DNA from: Arcuatula senhousia
Taxonomy: Eukaryota > Mollusca > Bivalvia > Mytilida > Mytilidae
Length of the DNA: 64,000 nucleotides
Direction: 5' to 3'
NCBI GenBank assembly: GCA_963971305.1
Contig: OZ020303.1
Span: 37,684,106 to 37,748,105 of the forward strand
Part shown: piece by piece, positions 23,801-38,800 of the stretch
Layout: each line of letters begins with the position of its first letter
How positions within the stretch are numbered: the first letter of the stretch is position 1
Made by a program: the position numbers and the translations under genes
The notes under the pieces: model-generated
Told to the model about the DNA's origin: nothing
Databases searched by the model: none
What the model saw: the letters and a program-made list of their open reading frames with translations, nothing else

Positions 23801-26800
23801 TTTGACTTGTAATAGAATGTTATTATCCACACTTGTCATTAAAAATAACTTTCTTTTTATCTTGTATGTTATAGGGTGAGGCAGTGAAACTGATATCTGA
23901 AGGAAGAGCTCCAAGTATTGTACAACCAGAGGAGGGAGCTACATATGATGCTATGTTAAATAAGAAAAATCTTACAGAGGCAAGTCAATTTATAGAGCAT
24001 GGGAGTACAGTCTAGTTTGTAACTGACCTCTCATGCACAGGGCTGAGAAAAAATCCCAAAAGCTACATGAATAGCAAAACAGGTGCAATTCAAACTTGGG
24101 GCTGGTAAAATATAGCAAATTTTACTTTCAAATAGAAAAACAACTGAACACTAATGAGACATTAAGAATCTTGAATTCATGCAATATGTTTTCCACTTGA
24201 AAATAAGTTAAAGTAATAAATGCAAGAAAAGGAAAATATGTGACGTAAGAAGATTTAAATAAAAACATAACAGGTTTACTGTGAAAGTGAATATTTCTGC
24301 ATAGTTTTAATTTCTTGTTTTGATTTGAAATCTGTTCCCAAGGTGCAATTATTGTGAAATGTTGGATATCTCTTATATAACATATAACATGAAAATCAAG
24401 CTTTTGCAAATATATCCATGACACAAAATATGCATAAAATAAAGGGAAAAATTTCTTCTGTTTTACTTTTGTTTGAGGACCTATGAATTGGTCAGCTTTG
24501 ATTGTGAAAAAAGATCATGCATTTGTTTTCCTGTACATGAATTTCTCATTAAGCATAAAGCCTTATCAATTAATATTATTTTTTTTTTATCTGAATGATT
24601 ATTTAAAGTGCCTCATCATGTCTGACTTACATTGGTATCATGATCAGATCATATCTAACAAATATATGTTTTCCAGATCAATTTTGCCCAGCCGGCTCAG
24701 AACATTCATAACTTTATCAGAGGATGTGACAAGGTGCCTGGAGCATGGACTACCATCAATGGACAGGTAGGGTCATATACAAACACAGTTATGTTTTCAT
24801 CTTGCCCAATCTCTATGTCTATTTCTTCGCTAATGACACAATTCTCATGATAAATCTAGAAATTATGATTGTGTCAAAATATGGCAGTTTTAACTTTTTA
24901 ACTTATCTTCAGAAAAGTCTGCAGCACATATGATGCTCAATTTAACAGGTGAATAGTTTTACATGTATTTAATTAAGTCTACAATTATCTAATGGATAAT
25001 GTAAAAGAAAACTTATTATTTGTCAATTACAGATGACTTGCACATGCTTATTCTACAAAAAACTATTTCATATTTATTTTTACATCATATATAGAGTCAA
25101 GTCTGAATTTTGACCATCAGTCACTCTCTATAAGGGCTGTTCCAGAATTAAATGTGTGGAAGGCTCAGGAGGCACTTTTTTCTTTACCCAACCACCCATC
25201 TAATAATAATTATTTTTTTATCATTGTTCTTAACAAAATCTTTCTCAAACATACATCATGTATGTAATAGAAGTTCCTCCCAACCCCCCACACATAAAAT
25301 TATGGAACAGCCCTAAGAATTTATGTACCCATTTCCTTTTGTTTTGTTGTAGAATGTAACCCTCTTTGGATCTCGCCTTTGGAATAGAATGGAACCCAGA
25401 GGTACCAGTGTAGAAGTTAAGGGATCCAGTAAGCCAGGAGTTGTTCACAAAAATGGTCTGGTTCTGTATGGCACTGATGGTAAAATGGTAAGCACAAGAA
25501 ATAATTTTTGGCAGGATTTCACTGAGTAAATGTCGGGCCGTTGGGCAGCATGCGGATGGGGAAGAAATTTTTGTAACAATTTTCTCAGCAACTACTTATC
25601 ACAGCCACTTGATATTTGGTATACAGTATCCATCAGGGGGGGGGGGGGTCCCATAATGTGGGATTGGACTTTAGGTCTGTTGCTCATCTACTTCCTGTTA
25701 AACGAAATTGGGCGATATTTGACTTCAGATTTATATTTTTTGTTGCACAAATCTAAATATGCTTATGTGTGCAAACTACGGAAAATGGTGAAAGCTCGGG
25801 GGACCTTATGGCTAGATTTTTATACAGGAGACATGCCATTCTTTGTAAATGCCTTCTTGAACTTCAAGCATATAAGGTAATGTTACTTAAAAATAATGGA
25901 AGTGTAAAATAATCAAAATTTAAAAGACATTTAATTACCAAGTTTATATGATCATGTCTTAAAAAAAGAACAGTATATGAATAGAGAGGAAAAATGTGAG
26001 TACAGCAAAATATGCATAGACCTTATTATTTCTCATATTCATTTAATTGAATGCAGTATATTTGATTGTTTTTGATATAATAACAATGTTGTAAACAATT
26101 TTGATTTATGTGCTTATAAGAATGTAAGATATGCATGTGTTATGAATATATGATGAAATTTTTATTTTCTCTTGAACAGGTGAATGTTAGCCAGATTCAG
26201 TATGAAAGCGGTAAAATGATCCAAGCCTCAAAGTTTGGTAAAGAGGACCAATCTCAGGCTAAGATAGAGATTACCCCAGAAGAAGAGGGAATGATTAAAA
26301 ACTTGAAGGTAATAGTGGTAACAAACTTTATTATTAGAAAAAAAATACTTTGAACCTGTCCTGTTCTGTCCCATTCTTGTTAATGTTTTATACTATATCA
26401 TATCAAATTGTGTTTAGATTAGATATTTTAAATGATTCTAATATAACCTGATAAGTGTTTCAAAGCGATATATAGGTGTTACTTTGACACTATATCCATC
26501 TTATTGTGCCCTGTATATAACAATCTCGGATTTTGAATTGAAACAAAAGTTTCCATCACAGTTTTTCTGGGCATGACATGACACAGTATGTTAAAATATG
26601 GCACACAGTTCCTCCTGTAGTACTTATGATGTAATGCAATCTTATGCCTGTAACTCTCTTACTTCCTGCTTATTGAAAGCTTAAAAGATGAAGACAACAT
26701 GAGTTGTCCATGAAAGACCATAATTTTGATTTAGTATGATTACTTTCTTTTAATTATTTTCAGAGTATATGGAAAGGTATCTTAAATATAGATGTAGATG

Positions 26801-29800
26801 AGACAACAGATTTCTTCAAGTCAGGAGCTGGCTCAATGGATGTTGTTAGGTATTATGATACAGACTGATTTATGCACATGTACTTTTGATGAAGAAACCA
26901 TGTTTTTAATACATCTTGTTTTTTTTTGTTTTTTTTAAGGATAAAGCACAAAAGCATTTAAAACATTTTCAGTCAATTCATGATTTTATTTTAACACTTA
27001 TCTGACTATCACATCAAAACAAAGGCCTTTATCATGTCTAATTTATTATATTATTTCAACATAAACATTATATAGATACTAAATAGAAATTTCATATTAC
27101 AATAAAAATTTTAAAAATCTGCATGGAAAAAAAAAGACGCCCTTCATATATCAAATAAAATTAGCTATTATATGCAGTATTTTAAATTTCAAGTACATGT
27201 GTACTGTAAACCAACTTATTTTTTGCAACTTCTTCATTTCATGTTTTTGAGAAATTTTGCTGCTACTTATTTTTTCCTAATCTGAGACACTTTTTGTTTT
27301 CAAGAAAAACATGATACTGTCACAATAAATAATTTTCGTAATTTTGTTGTCCTTGTAAAATTAGTGAAAATAAATTAATTAGATTACAGTTGATTAAGTG
27401 AATTATGTCTTGAATGATTTTAGGTTGATTGAAGAAATTAAAGAGAAGTGTAATGGTGTAGCTCTAGAGAATGAAGATGTATATATGAACACCACATTGG
27501 AGGATCTGTCAAGCTGTTTGGTCAAGAGAAACAGAGGAATCAGTGATAAAGAACCTCTAGTGTTTGATGCTGTAAGTTAAGTTTTGTATGGACTTACTTA
27601 AAATCAACTGTTTTTCAATGGTATCTAAGAATGACATAACATCACTGTTACAATTTTGTAAACTTTATAAATATCCTCATCTAGTTATAGTGACTATGGC
27701 TTTAAAAATTAAATATTTACAGAGTAAATAGTTACAGATCAATGATAAATTGCACCACATCAGCAGGCACTTAAATGAAAGCATATACATGTATTTCTTA
27801 TTAAAAGAACAATGGAGTTATAATATTTATTAATGTTATGGGGCTCAGGATTTTCTAGTTTCTTCAAGTAGTCATATTTACAATTTTGTTTCTAGGATTA
27901 GATGAAAGTTAACAACGTGAATGTATCTTTTTCATGTTAGTTACCTAAAGAAATTTCCTGTTTCCAGGTTAGATGAACGTTAACAACATGGATATATCTT
28001 TCCCATGTCAGTAATTTATAGAAATTTTCTGTTTTTAGGTTAAGATGAACGTTAACAACATGGATATATCTTTCCCCCGTCAGTTATTTATAGACAACGA
28101 ATTTGTTGACGCCAGTAATGGAGCCACATTTGATACAATTAACCCAGCTGATGAATCTGTATGTATTTTATTTTAGAAATAAAATAAAAAAGTCAAAATG
28201 AACCATATTGAAAGAGCCTAGTCCCTTTAAAGTTTTAATTTGCATATCAGTATGAAAAAAAGTTTGTTAATAATTAATATTTTGTCATATAAACTATAAA
28301 CAAAAATTACCTCGAATCACCTTTTAATAAAAAGCTTCGCCGAGCGCAGCATGATACGACCGTAACATGTTGAACCCTGTACATTTTAGGCCTAATATGG
28401 ATAGTCTATTGTTCTGGACACATGCATCCCATGGTGGACTGACAAAGGTTTTTGACACATGCTTCTCTGATGGACTTTCAACCCAGGGGCTAAAAATATA
28501 AATTTTGAATGTTGTATTCTACTCTTTAAAAGAATAATGTTTGGGGAAAAAAATAAAAATCGAACCAGAATTTTTTTTAAATTATGATTACAGCCCAAAA
28601 AATTTATTCTTCAATTTAGAATCGCTACCTGACAAGAATAAATTTGAAAAAAAAAATTTCAAAATCGGACCACAAATAAAAAAGCCCCATTTGGCCCCTA
28701 ATTACGTAATAGGGGGGAAAAAGGGGGGGTCGCAAAAATTAATTTAATTCCTAATTTTGTATTCGCTATTTGACAAGAACAAACATGCAAAAAAAATTTT
28801 CAAAATCGGACCAGAAATAAAAAGTTTCAATTTCGGCCCCATTTGGCCCCTAATTACGTAATAAGGGGAAAAAGGGGGGGTCGCAAAAATTAATTCTTAA
28901 TTTTGTATCCGCTATTTGACAAGAACAAACATGCAAAAAAAATTTCAAAATCGGACCAGAAATAAAAAAGTTTCAATTTCGGCCCCTTTTGGCCCCTTAT
29001 TACGTAACAGGTGAAAAAGGGGTGGGGGGTCGCAAAAATAAATTCTCAAATTTGGATTCGCTACTTGACAAAAATAAACTTGCAAAAAAAATTTTCAAAA
29101 TCGGACCACAAATAAAAAAGTTTCGATTTTGGCCCCGTTTGGCCCCTGATTACGTAATAGGGGGAAAAAGGGGGGGTCGCAAAAATTAATTCTTAATTTT
29201 GTATCCGCTATTTGACAAGAACAAACATGTAAAAAAAAATTTCAAAATCGGACCACAAATAAAAAAGTTTTTATTTTGGCCCCTTTTGGCCCCTAATTAC
29301 ACAACGGAGAAAAAGGGGGGCGCAAAAATTCATCAGGTTCATTCTTTTATTGTAAGAAACATTCTTGACAAATTTCACAGCAATAGGCCAACTAGGACCA
29401 AAGTTATGGTGGAAACAAGTAAAATATTTGAATTTTTTTCCCCTTTTGGGCCCCTAATTTCGAAACAAAAAAAGGGGGACCCCCAAAATCAATCCCATTC
29501 ATCCTTGTATGGTAAGGAACATCACTGTCAAATTTCATAGCAATTGGATAACTAGAACTAAAGTTATTGTGGAAACAAACAAAAAAGTAGTATTTTTGGC
29601 CCTTTTTTGGCCCCTAATTTCTAAACGAAAAATGGGGGGACCCCCAAAATCAATCCCATGCATCCTTTTATGGTAAGGAACATCATTGTAAAGTTTCATA
29701 GCAATCGGATAACTGGAACTAAAGTTATTGTGGAAACACTAAAAAGTTAACAGACAACGACGACGACGACGACGACGACGACAGCATCATACCATAATAC

Positions 29801-32800
29801 GTCCACAAATTTTTTGCGGTCGTATAAAAAATTTACAGCTTTGAAGTAATTGTCAACCGATGTTAAAAATTCCAATCCCTTAGTGTATTATCTTTACTCA
29901 TTATAAATTGTTTCAGGTGATATGTAGTGTAGCTAAAGGTACAGTTGAGGATGTCAATAGAGCAGTAGAGGCTGCCAAGGTAAATCGGTTCATTTCAGTA
30001 TTCCATCACTCATACCTGTTTGTTGGGAAAATAAGGAAGCATTTGTCTGTCCACATACCTTAAAAACACAATTTTTTGACTGCTCAATGGAATTTGATAA
30101 AATTTCTTGTAGGAAGTAAACCATTTGGAGATATGCATAAAAAATATTAATTATTCATTTGAGATTATTTTTTCTTTTAAAGTCATTTGAAGCACTTGTA
30201 TGTTTGAATGGGAGATTTTACATTGAAAGCTATCACAAATTTGATTAAGTGATTCAGGGGCGCTTGCTTCAAGAAATCTTTAAAAAAAATTGTCATAAGT
30301 GTTAAGATGAGGCAAATTACAACCAAGATAGGTATAGTAAGTTAAGATTTTTTGGAAACTTAGTGAAAAATTGTATTGTTTACTGATTTTCTAATCTTAA
30401 TTTGTAGAATGCCTTTGAAGAAGGTGAATGGGGAAGAATGAATGCCAGAGACAGAGGAACACTGATGTATAAGTTAGTATATGTTATATGTAGCCACCAA
30501 GTATCTAATGTTTGGTGATATAATTGTAAAATTATTATCTATGCCTATTATCAAAAATCAGAAAAATAAATAATTTCTTAATATTTTATTTGACATTTTT
30601 ATCTTTGATACACCTTTCAGCTATCCATTAAGGCTAAATTATGGTTTATTGTCATTATTATGTTGCCTGCAATGTGTTGCAAAGCAACATATAGGAGTCT
30701 CTTTGACACTATCTGTCATCTTGTGTCATCCTGCGTCCAGCATTGTCCTACGGCATCACAAAATTTTCCTCACAGTTTTTCAGGCGCCTCTTGATGTTTG
30801 GCATGTAGCTTCCTCCTATAGTAGTTAGTAAAGCAATTTATACCTGTAACTCATCTTCTTCCTGTTAACCAAATGTTTTAAGACGCAGGCAAATTATTTG
30901 AATTAAAAATTTATATAATAAGTTTGTAACCTCTCTAACACCAGATTAGCAGATTTAATGGAAGAATGCCAAGAAGAGCTAGCCACAATAGAAAGTATAG
31001 ACTCTGGTGCAGTGTATACCCTTGCTCTCAAAACTCACGTTGGCATGTCTATAGCTACATTCCGTTATTTCGCTGGATGGTGTGATAAAATTCAGGTATG
31101 TAAAGTCAGTTTGTAGTCAGGGTTTTAAGAATTTTGACTTGGTATCCCAAACTTAATTAATTTGCCCTATCATTTAGTGTTATACAAAAATTGTTAATAT
31201 AAGGGTAACCCACAGCAAAATTTAGGGGCCATTGGCTAGTGGGCAAGTGCTAATTTCAAACCCTGTTTGTAGTTCTTGTATGGACAAACAATTATTGGTT
31301 TTCTGTACTTTAAAATATGTTCATTAACGCATGAATAGCAAGATATAGAATATAGCAATAAAATTTGGTGTTGCCTTTAAGTGGTCATGTGTCTGTTTAC
31401 TAAAAGTTTTAAACAACATTGCTTTACCTTGCTTTACTTAAAGTCAAATGTTCACAGAAATAAATTGTCACTCATATTTTTACTCAGTCATGATAAATTG
31501 ATAAATTGTTATAAAAAAGGATTTCTTTTTTCAAGTACATACACGTATTAGTATTTGAAAATGTAAGAGAATGTTATAAATATGCTCTTTTGTTAAAAAA
31601 CATTTTACTAACTATAGTGTATTTTGTCTTTACAGGGAAAGACTATACCTATCAATCATGCAAGGCCTAGTAAAAACTTGACTTACACCAAGAGGGAACC
31701 ACTCGGGTAAGAACACATACTTGGAATTTATTTTGATATGTTGATCCAATTTCACAGTCAATATTTGTTGAAATTAAAAACCACACCAATGGATTTAGTT
31801 TGGGATTTTTTTATATGGTAAGATATATATTATATCATATATATTACTCCACAGTTCACTCCAGTTAAATAAAAATTCATGAAAATGATATTCTTTTTTC
31901 TAGTGTATGTGCCATTGTGACCCCCTGGAACTACCCACTGATGATGTTGGCTTGGAAAATGGCTGCATGTTTGGCAGCTGGTAACACAGTTGTTCTCAAA
32001 CCAGCCCAGGTAAATATTACCTATACTTAAATATAGTTTTGATATGTTGTATATTGACCAAGTGGTATCAGTTGCTGCTAGTTCAGTTCACACTATTTTA
32101 TACTAATAGTCATTTACCTCCATATTGTGAGTTCAAATCACGAAGATAGTTTGCTCTCATTAAGAAATTAGGTTTGTTAACTACCCATCTGGTGTCGACG
32201 GTTTCCTTCTGGTATTCTGGTTATTTCCTTAAGAAAAAAGACAGATTGCTTGCTGTCTGTGTAAGCAATGTTTGTTAAATTTAAAACTATGTTGGTTTAT
32301 AACAGATTTTTTCTCAAAGAAATAACAAGAATGAGATAGAAGTAAAACAAACCTAAGCTGTCTTCTTAAAGAATTAAAATAAAACATCCAGTTTCTTTGA
32401 AAGATAAGGTAATGAGATGTGGAATAAGTGTATGTGTCGCAACTTACATATATAAAGGCCAATATGAAAAATTCACAATGGAAAACAGCAAACAGCCTTC
32501 AATGTGGCCAGTAATTTGAAATTGAAACCTGACTTAAATAAAGGTAATAACAAAACTACCGAACTTGAATGATCAATCTCATAGTCCAGAGAAAATGACA
32601 AAAACGAATCAGTCATACCGGAGTATTGGTGGATCGCAATGGTCCTGACTTGGTACAGGCATTTCAAACGAAATGGTGGGTTAAACCAGGTTTTATGGCG
32701 CCAAACCTCCATCTTCCATTGCGATCTAAGGATCCGGTAATGACCATAGAATACAACATAGTTGTGAGACACAATAGGGATATTGAGGTGATCATCTCAG

Positions 32801-35800
32801 TACAGCAGACTAGTCAAACACTAATTAAAACAATTAACTACCATATCTTTTAACTCAATTTTGAACTTTTCTACAAGTGCCTGATAACGAAGAAAGAATT
32901 TTTTTAGGGATCATATGAGACGTATTTTCTTATAGCCCTGCTCCAAAGGTCGGTCACTAAGAAATCGGTGTCTGATCAAAAAATCTGTGAAATGTGTGCA
33001 AGCTCTGGCTTAAGTTAGTCTTCAGAAATCTGTTTAAAAACATTTCCCATTTAATACTTAGTTAAACATTGATAGCATTTCAAACTTCTATCTTGAATTG
33101 TGTAATAAGTATTTTAAATACAATTTGAAATGTGTTTAAATTTAGCTCTAACTATATTTATGTTATCTATGTGGTATTTCAGGTTACACCACTTACTGCT
33201 TTGAAGTTTGCTGAGCTGGTTGTCAAGGCTGGATTCCCACCAGGTGTCATCAATATACTTCCAGGTCCAGGGTCATCAATAGGTCAAGCCATGTCAGAAC
33301 ACCCAGATATCAGGAAACTGGGTTTTACTGGATCTACACCTATTGGTAAAACTATTATGGAAAGGTTAGTTGCATCAGATCACTTTGATCATGGGGAGAA
33401 AACCATATTAATACCTAATGAATATGGATATCGCTATTGGTTACAATTGTATTAAAACGAAAGAATATGGAATATGTGCCAAAAAGACACGATGCACATA
33501 TTGAAATGATTTTAATAAATGTACAAAAGCAAAATTTCACTGCGTGTGAAGCGCTTTTCTGGATTAACCTTCATCAGACACCCTAGGAGTAGAAAACTTG
33601 GAAAACCGGTAGAGTATTAAATTTGATAAAAAAAAATTGCCAAAAAATATTACAACAATGACCAAACAGATAAATTTATCAATTTTTGAAGAAACAGCCA
33701 AACGTTGTCAAATTTTGGAAATATGTAAACTGTGTCTTTCCAACACATATTCCAGTACTCGAAAATATATAAGAGCATACAACTGAAGCACTGGGAAGCT
33801 TTCTACGACCCCCACATGGCACTAAAGCCAGACTCTGAAATGATATTAAAAACGAAAGAATATGGAATATGTGCCAAAAAGACATGATGCATTAGGGAAG
33901 TACCTTGGTTTTCGATTTTTGAAAAAATATATCTTACCCAAATTTTAACATCTTTGGCACAGAATCTTTTTGTTGACATGCATATGTTTATTTTTAGCAA
34001 ATAAGAAATTGGGGTTCGTGCGGCGTTTATGGGCGTAATTTTTGGTCGAAAAAGAGGGGTGTTTTTTTAACTTTATTTTAATTGCCCATTTTTACATTAT
34101 TATGAACACATGGATGACTTCAGAATTTCTTTGCTTGTTTTATTCAAAAGCTTGCTTGGTGCTATATTTAGAAACAACAAATATATCAACCAATGAAAAT
34201 CATTTCTGTATTTTCTCCTACACTTTGTTGGGTGTAAAAAGTTGCCATGGCTGGGATTTGCTAATGCGCAATTGTAACCTATTTGCCCCCCATACTTGTT
34301 AAGAAAAACGTTTATCAATCTAACAGTAGTTTTAAATTTGCCATACTATTAATAATGATACATGGCAACATATTTTGTGTTTTATGGTTGATATATTATA
34401 CAGTTTATTTTGCCAGTTTGTTCTTTTTATAAAAAAGTTACATTATTTGCTTCAGTATTAAATGTTGATAGTTACATGTAAAAACATTTCCATTTCAAAG
34501 AAAATCCATTCTCTTTTTATTGCCTTAAGAACTAAAAAATAGCTTAAATGTAGAAATAACCCAAACATTATCAAAATTTATAAAGTAAGGAATGACCTCA
34601 TTATATTTTTCTGTCAACAAAATTCAATGAAGAAATAACATTTTTTTATTTCTTTCAAAAAAAATTCTGTTAAATGTTTTCACAATGAATAAAATCATAT
34701 TAAAGAAGAAAATAATTGTAAATCATATAAATTTGTATTCCCCAATTTGAGCCCCACTAGAATTTTTTTTTAGAACAATTTATTTTGGCAGTCTTCCATG
34801 ATTCCTTAAAATGGGCCAAAATGTGCAGCCAACTAAAGCTATTGGGCCATACTGTATTGTGTTTGTGAAAAATAAAGTCATTGTACATGAACCTTTGTTA
34901 AACACCCAGTGAAATGTGCAATGGTATATAGTTCAAAAAAGACTATGTCAACATCACACATTACTTTTCTATAATGAAAGAATATTTCTTGCAGCTGTGC
35001 TAAAGTGAATTTAAAGAAAGTATCATTGGAGCTGGGAGGTAAATCTCCACTGATTATTTTTGCTGACTGTGATATGGACAAGGCTGTGAGAATGGTAAAT
35101 TGTTTTATATATTTAGAAACTGTTACAAGTTTTAGTATATTTTTGTCCTTATTTTTTATCAAAACCAATGAGATATCCTTTCATACATATTTATTATGCA
35201 AATTATTACCATGATTACTAGAACAAATAAATGTAATTTTTAAAATTGAAAAAAAAACACTATATCGCATGAAATATCTTTAAAGCTTGAATCAATTTTA
35301 GATAAATGATTAAAAATTGAAAAGAGGAGCAATTTCATAAACTTGGTTTCATAGCCTTCATCATAAAATAAATAAACAAATTAAATTTTACAATGAATTA
35401 TGTTATATGTTTCAGGGATTGAGCTCTGTATTTTTCAACAAGGGAGAGAACTGCATTGCTGCTGGCAGACTGTTTGTAGAAGAATCTATTCATGATGAAT
35501 ATTTACAGAGAGTTGTAAGATTTTTAGCTCACCATGTGAGCTATTGTCATCGTTAAGCGTCCGTCGTCCGTCCGTCCGTCTGTCCGTCCGTTAACTTTTC
35601 TTCAAAGATCTTCTTCTCTGAAACCACTGAAGGGATTGCATTGAAACTTGGTATACTTGATCTTTAGGATGTCCTCTACCAAGTTTGTGAATTATATACA
35701 TGTCGACAAACCAACATGGCCGCTGTTGCTAAAAATAGAACAGGGGGGTCAGACCACTGTTTTTAGCTTATAACTCGAAAAGTATAAGAGATAGAGACAA

Positions 35801-38800
35801 TCCGAAGCAACCTTCCTTGTTCAGCATCAAAAGCTCTACGAATCTTTCCATTGAGTCGAAGTTGTGAAACGACTCCTTATAGGAGTTATTGCCCTTTAAT
35901 CATCAAAATTGACCATTTTTTCAGTTTTTGGACAATATCTTGAAAACCGTTAGAGCTAGAGGAAAAGTTAGCATTGCAGAATTGTTAAGCTCATTGAGAT
36001 CTACAAAAATGATTTCAGTGTCAAAATTGTCAGATCAACCGTTTAAGAGTTATTCCCCTTTAACTGTTTTTTTCCATTAATTTACACTGATTTTCAAAAA
36101 TCTTCTTCTCTGAAACCACTGAAGGGATTGCATTGATACTTGGTATACTTGATCTTTATGATGTCCTCTACTAAGTTTGTGAATTATATACTCGTTGACC
36201 AACCAACATGGCCGCCCTTGCTAAAAATAGAACGGGGGGGGGTCAGACCATTGTTTTTGGCTAATAACTCGAAAAGTATAAGAGATAGGGAAAATCCGAA
36301 GCAACCACTCATGTTTAGCATTAAAAGATCTACAAATCTCTCCATTGAGTCAAAATTGTGAAACGACTCCTTATAGGAGTTATTGCCCTTTAATCGTCAA
36401 AATTGACCATTTTTGCAGTTTTAGGACAATATCTTGAAAACCGTTAGAGCTAGAGGATAAGTTAGCATTGCAGAATTGTTAAGCTCATTTAGATCTACAA
36501 AAATGATTTCAGGGTCAAAATTGTCAGATCAGCCATTTAAGAGTTATTCCCCTTTAACTGTTTTTTTCCATTAATTTTAACTGATTTTCAAAAATCTTTT
36601 TCTCTGAAACCACTGAAGGGATTGCTTTGAAACTTGGTACACTTGATCTTTAGGATGTCCTCTACCAAGTTTGTGAATTATATACATGTTGACCAACCAA
36701 CAAGGCCGCCGTTGCTAAAAATAGAACAGGGGGGTCAGACCATTGTTTTTGGCTTATAACTCGAAAAGTATAAGAGATAGAGAAAATCCGAAGCAACCTC
36801 CTTGTTCACCATCAAAAGCTCTACAAATCCCTCCATTGAGTCAAAATTATGAAACGACTCCTTATAGGAGTAATTGCCCTTTAATCGTCAAAATTGACCA
36901 TTTTTGCAGTTTTTGGACAATATCTTGAAAACCGTAAAAACTAGAGGAAAAGTTAGCATTGCAGAATTGTTAAGCTCATTGAGATCTACGAAAATGATCT
37001 CAGGGTAAAATTGTCAGATCAGCCTTTTAAGAGTTTTTCCCCTTTAACTGTTTTTTCCATTGATTTTAACTGATTTTCAAAAATCTTCTTCTCTGAAACC
37101 ACTGAAGGGATTGCTTTGAAACTTGGTACACTTGATCTTTAGGATGTCCTCTACCAAGTTTGTGAATTATATACATGTCGACCAACCAACAAGGCTGCCA
37201 TTGCTATGGTCCTTATAGGAGTTATTGCCCTTTAACTGTTTTTTTCTATTTATTTAAACTGATTTCAAAAAATCTTCTCTGAAACTACTGAAAGGATTGT
37301 TTTGCAACTTTGTATTCTTGAAAGGTTGTGTAATTAATTCAAACTTTGGCGTAAGAGATCAGGTGAGCGATTCAGGCTCCTGGGAGCCTCTAGTTTTTGT
37401 TTATTTTGAAAATAAATGGTATACCCTGGTACTTAACACTACAACCTTGTCGACCTCTGTTATGTTTAAGAGATTATATACTGCCCTTAAAATTCCATAT
37501 AACACTCCTCCCCCCCCCAAAAAAAACCAAAAAACAAAGAACAAACAAGAAAACAATCTGTTTTGCTGGATAAGAGAGAATTTAAAAATAAGAGTGAAAC
37601 TCTTTCATGTTCTAGAATGATTATTTTGGTGAAGCATATTTAGTGTTAGGAAGTCATATTTAGTGTTAGGAAGGTCTGTGCTAATCAATTTTGCTGAAAT
37701 ATAAGGTCCAAGTTTATTTTAGAAACGGCTGTTTTATTTTTTGTTATACAGATAGCTGAGATAAAGAAGATGAAGATTGGAAACCCATTGGACAGATCTG
37801 TAGACCACGGACCACAGAATCATAGAGCTCATTTAGAGAAGTTGTTAGAGTATTGTGAAGCAGGTGTAAAAGAAGGTGCCACCCTGGTGTATGGTGGCAA
37901 ACAATGTGATATGAAAGGTAGAGAACACTTTGTGGTCTTGTTGTTAGGTCAATAACTGGGATTAAGTTGAGTAATCTGAGTTATAAAAAAATCAATCAGA
38001 TATTTGTTAAGAAGCCATAAATTTGAGTGAAATAGACTAATGCAAGTGATGTACATTTTATGTACATGTACATTCCAAAGCATATTGTTAAAATTGTTTT
38101 TATAAAAAAAATTCTAAAATGTTTCTTTTTCTTCTTAACTGTTACTTCTTTATCATGAAAATTTACCACGGAAAATATTTTGATGTTAAGACATTTTTCT
38201 TGTCTTTAAACTCTAACATTTAAAATTACATTTTAATTGGGATAAGAATGTCCTGAAAACTTCAGACCAAACAGTATAGCAAGTATTTTTTATTAAGGTC
38301 AAATTGCTCAATATGTCATAAAAAGGGGCGTTATATTTGAGCAGAAATTGATATTTGTATTCTGTTAATTTTGTTGCATGTATATGGTTGATAATTCAGT
38401 ATTAGTGAGTTTTTAATTCCTGCTTTATGAATACTCACAAACATTTTAATCTTGCTAAATTAACCTGCTATTCACTTCATTTATTGTTATGACAAGGTAA
38501 TGGATTGCAGACTTTGTTTATGAATTATATGTTTACTTTGTAAATGCCCTTCTTGTTTCAGGATTGTTTATGGAGCCTACAGTATTTACAGATGTAGAGG
38601 ACCATATGTATATTGCTGATGAGGAATCCTTTGGACCAGTAATGATCATCTCTAAATTTATGGATGGGTAAGTAATGATACTGTAAAAACAAATATTTTC
38701 ATAGGGAATATTCAGACACACATAACCTAAATTGAACATGCAAGACCAGGTAAAGTTGTTTGTCAGCTGACAATTTCTGTTTCTTTCATTTGTCAAGTTT

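Noticed and set aside
32473..32853. Overlapping frames of 75-99 codons on both strands in intron 16
   Set aside because: Part of a dispersed repeat also present at 56635-57005.
33540..33600. Minus-strand CTGATGAAGG...CAGAAAAGCGC as a second hammerhead
   Set aside because: Stem II would be at most two pairs and the stem III closing pair is absent. More likely a conserved SINE-type domain.
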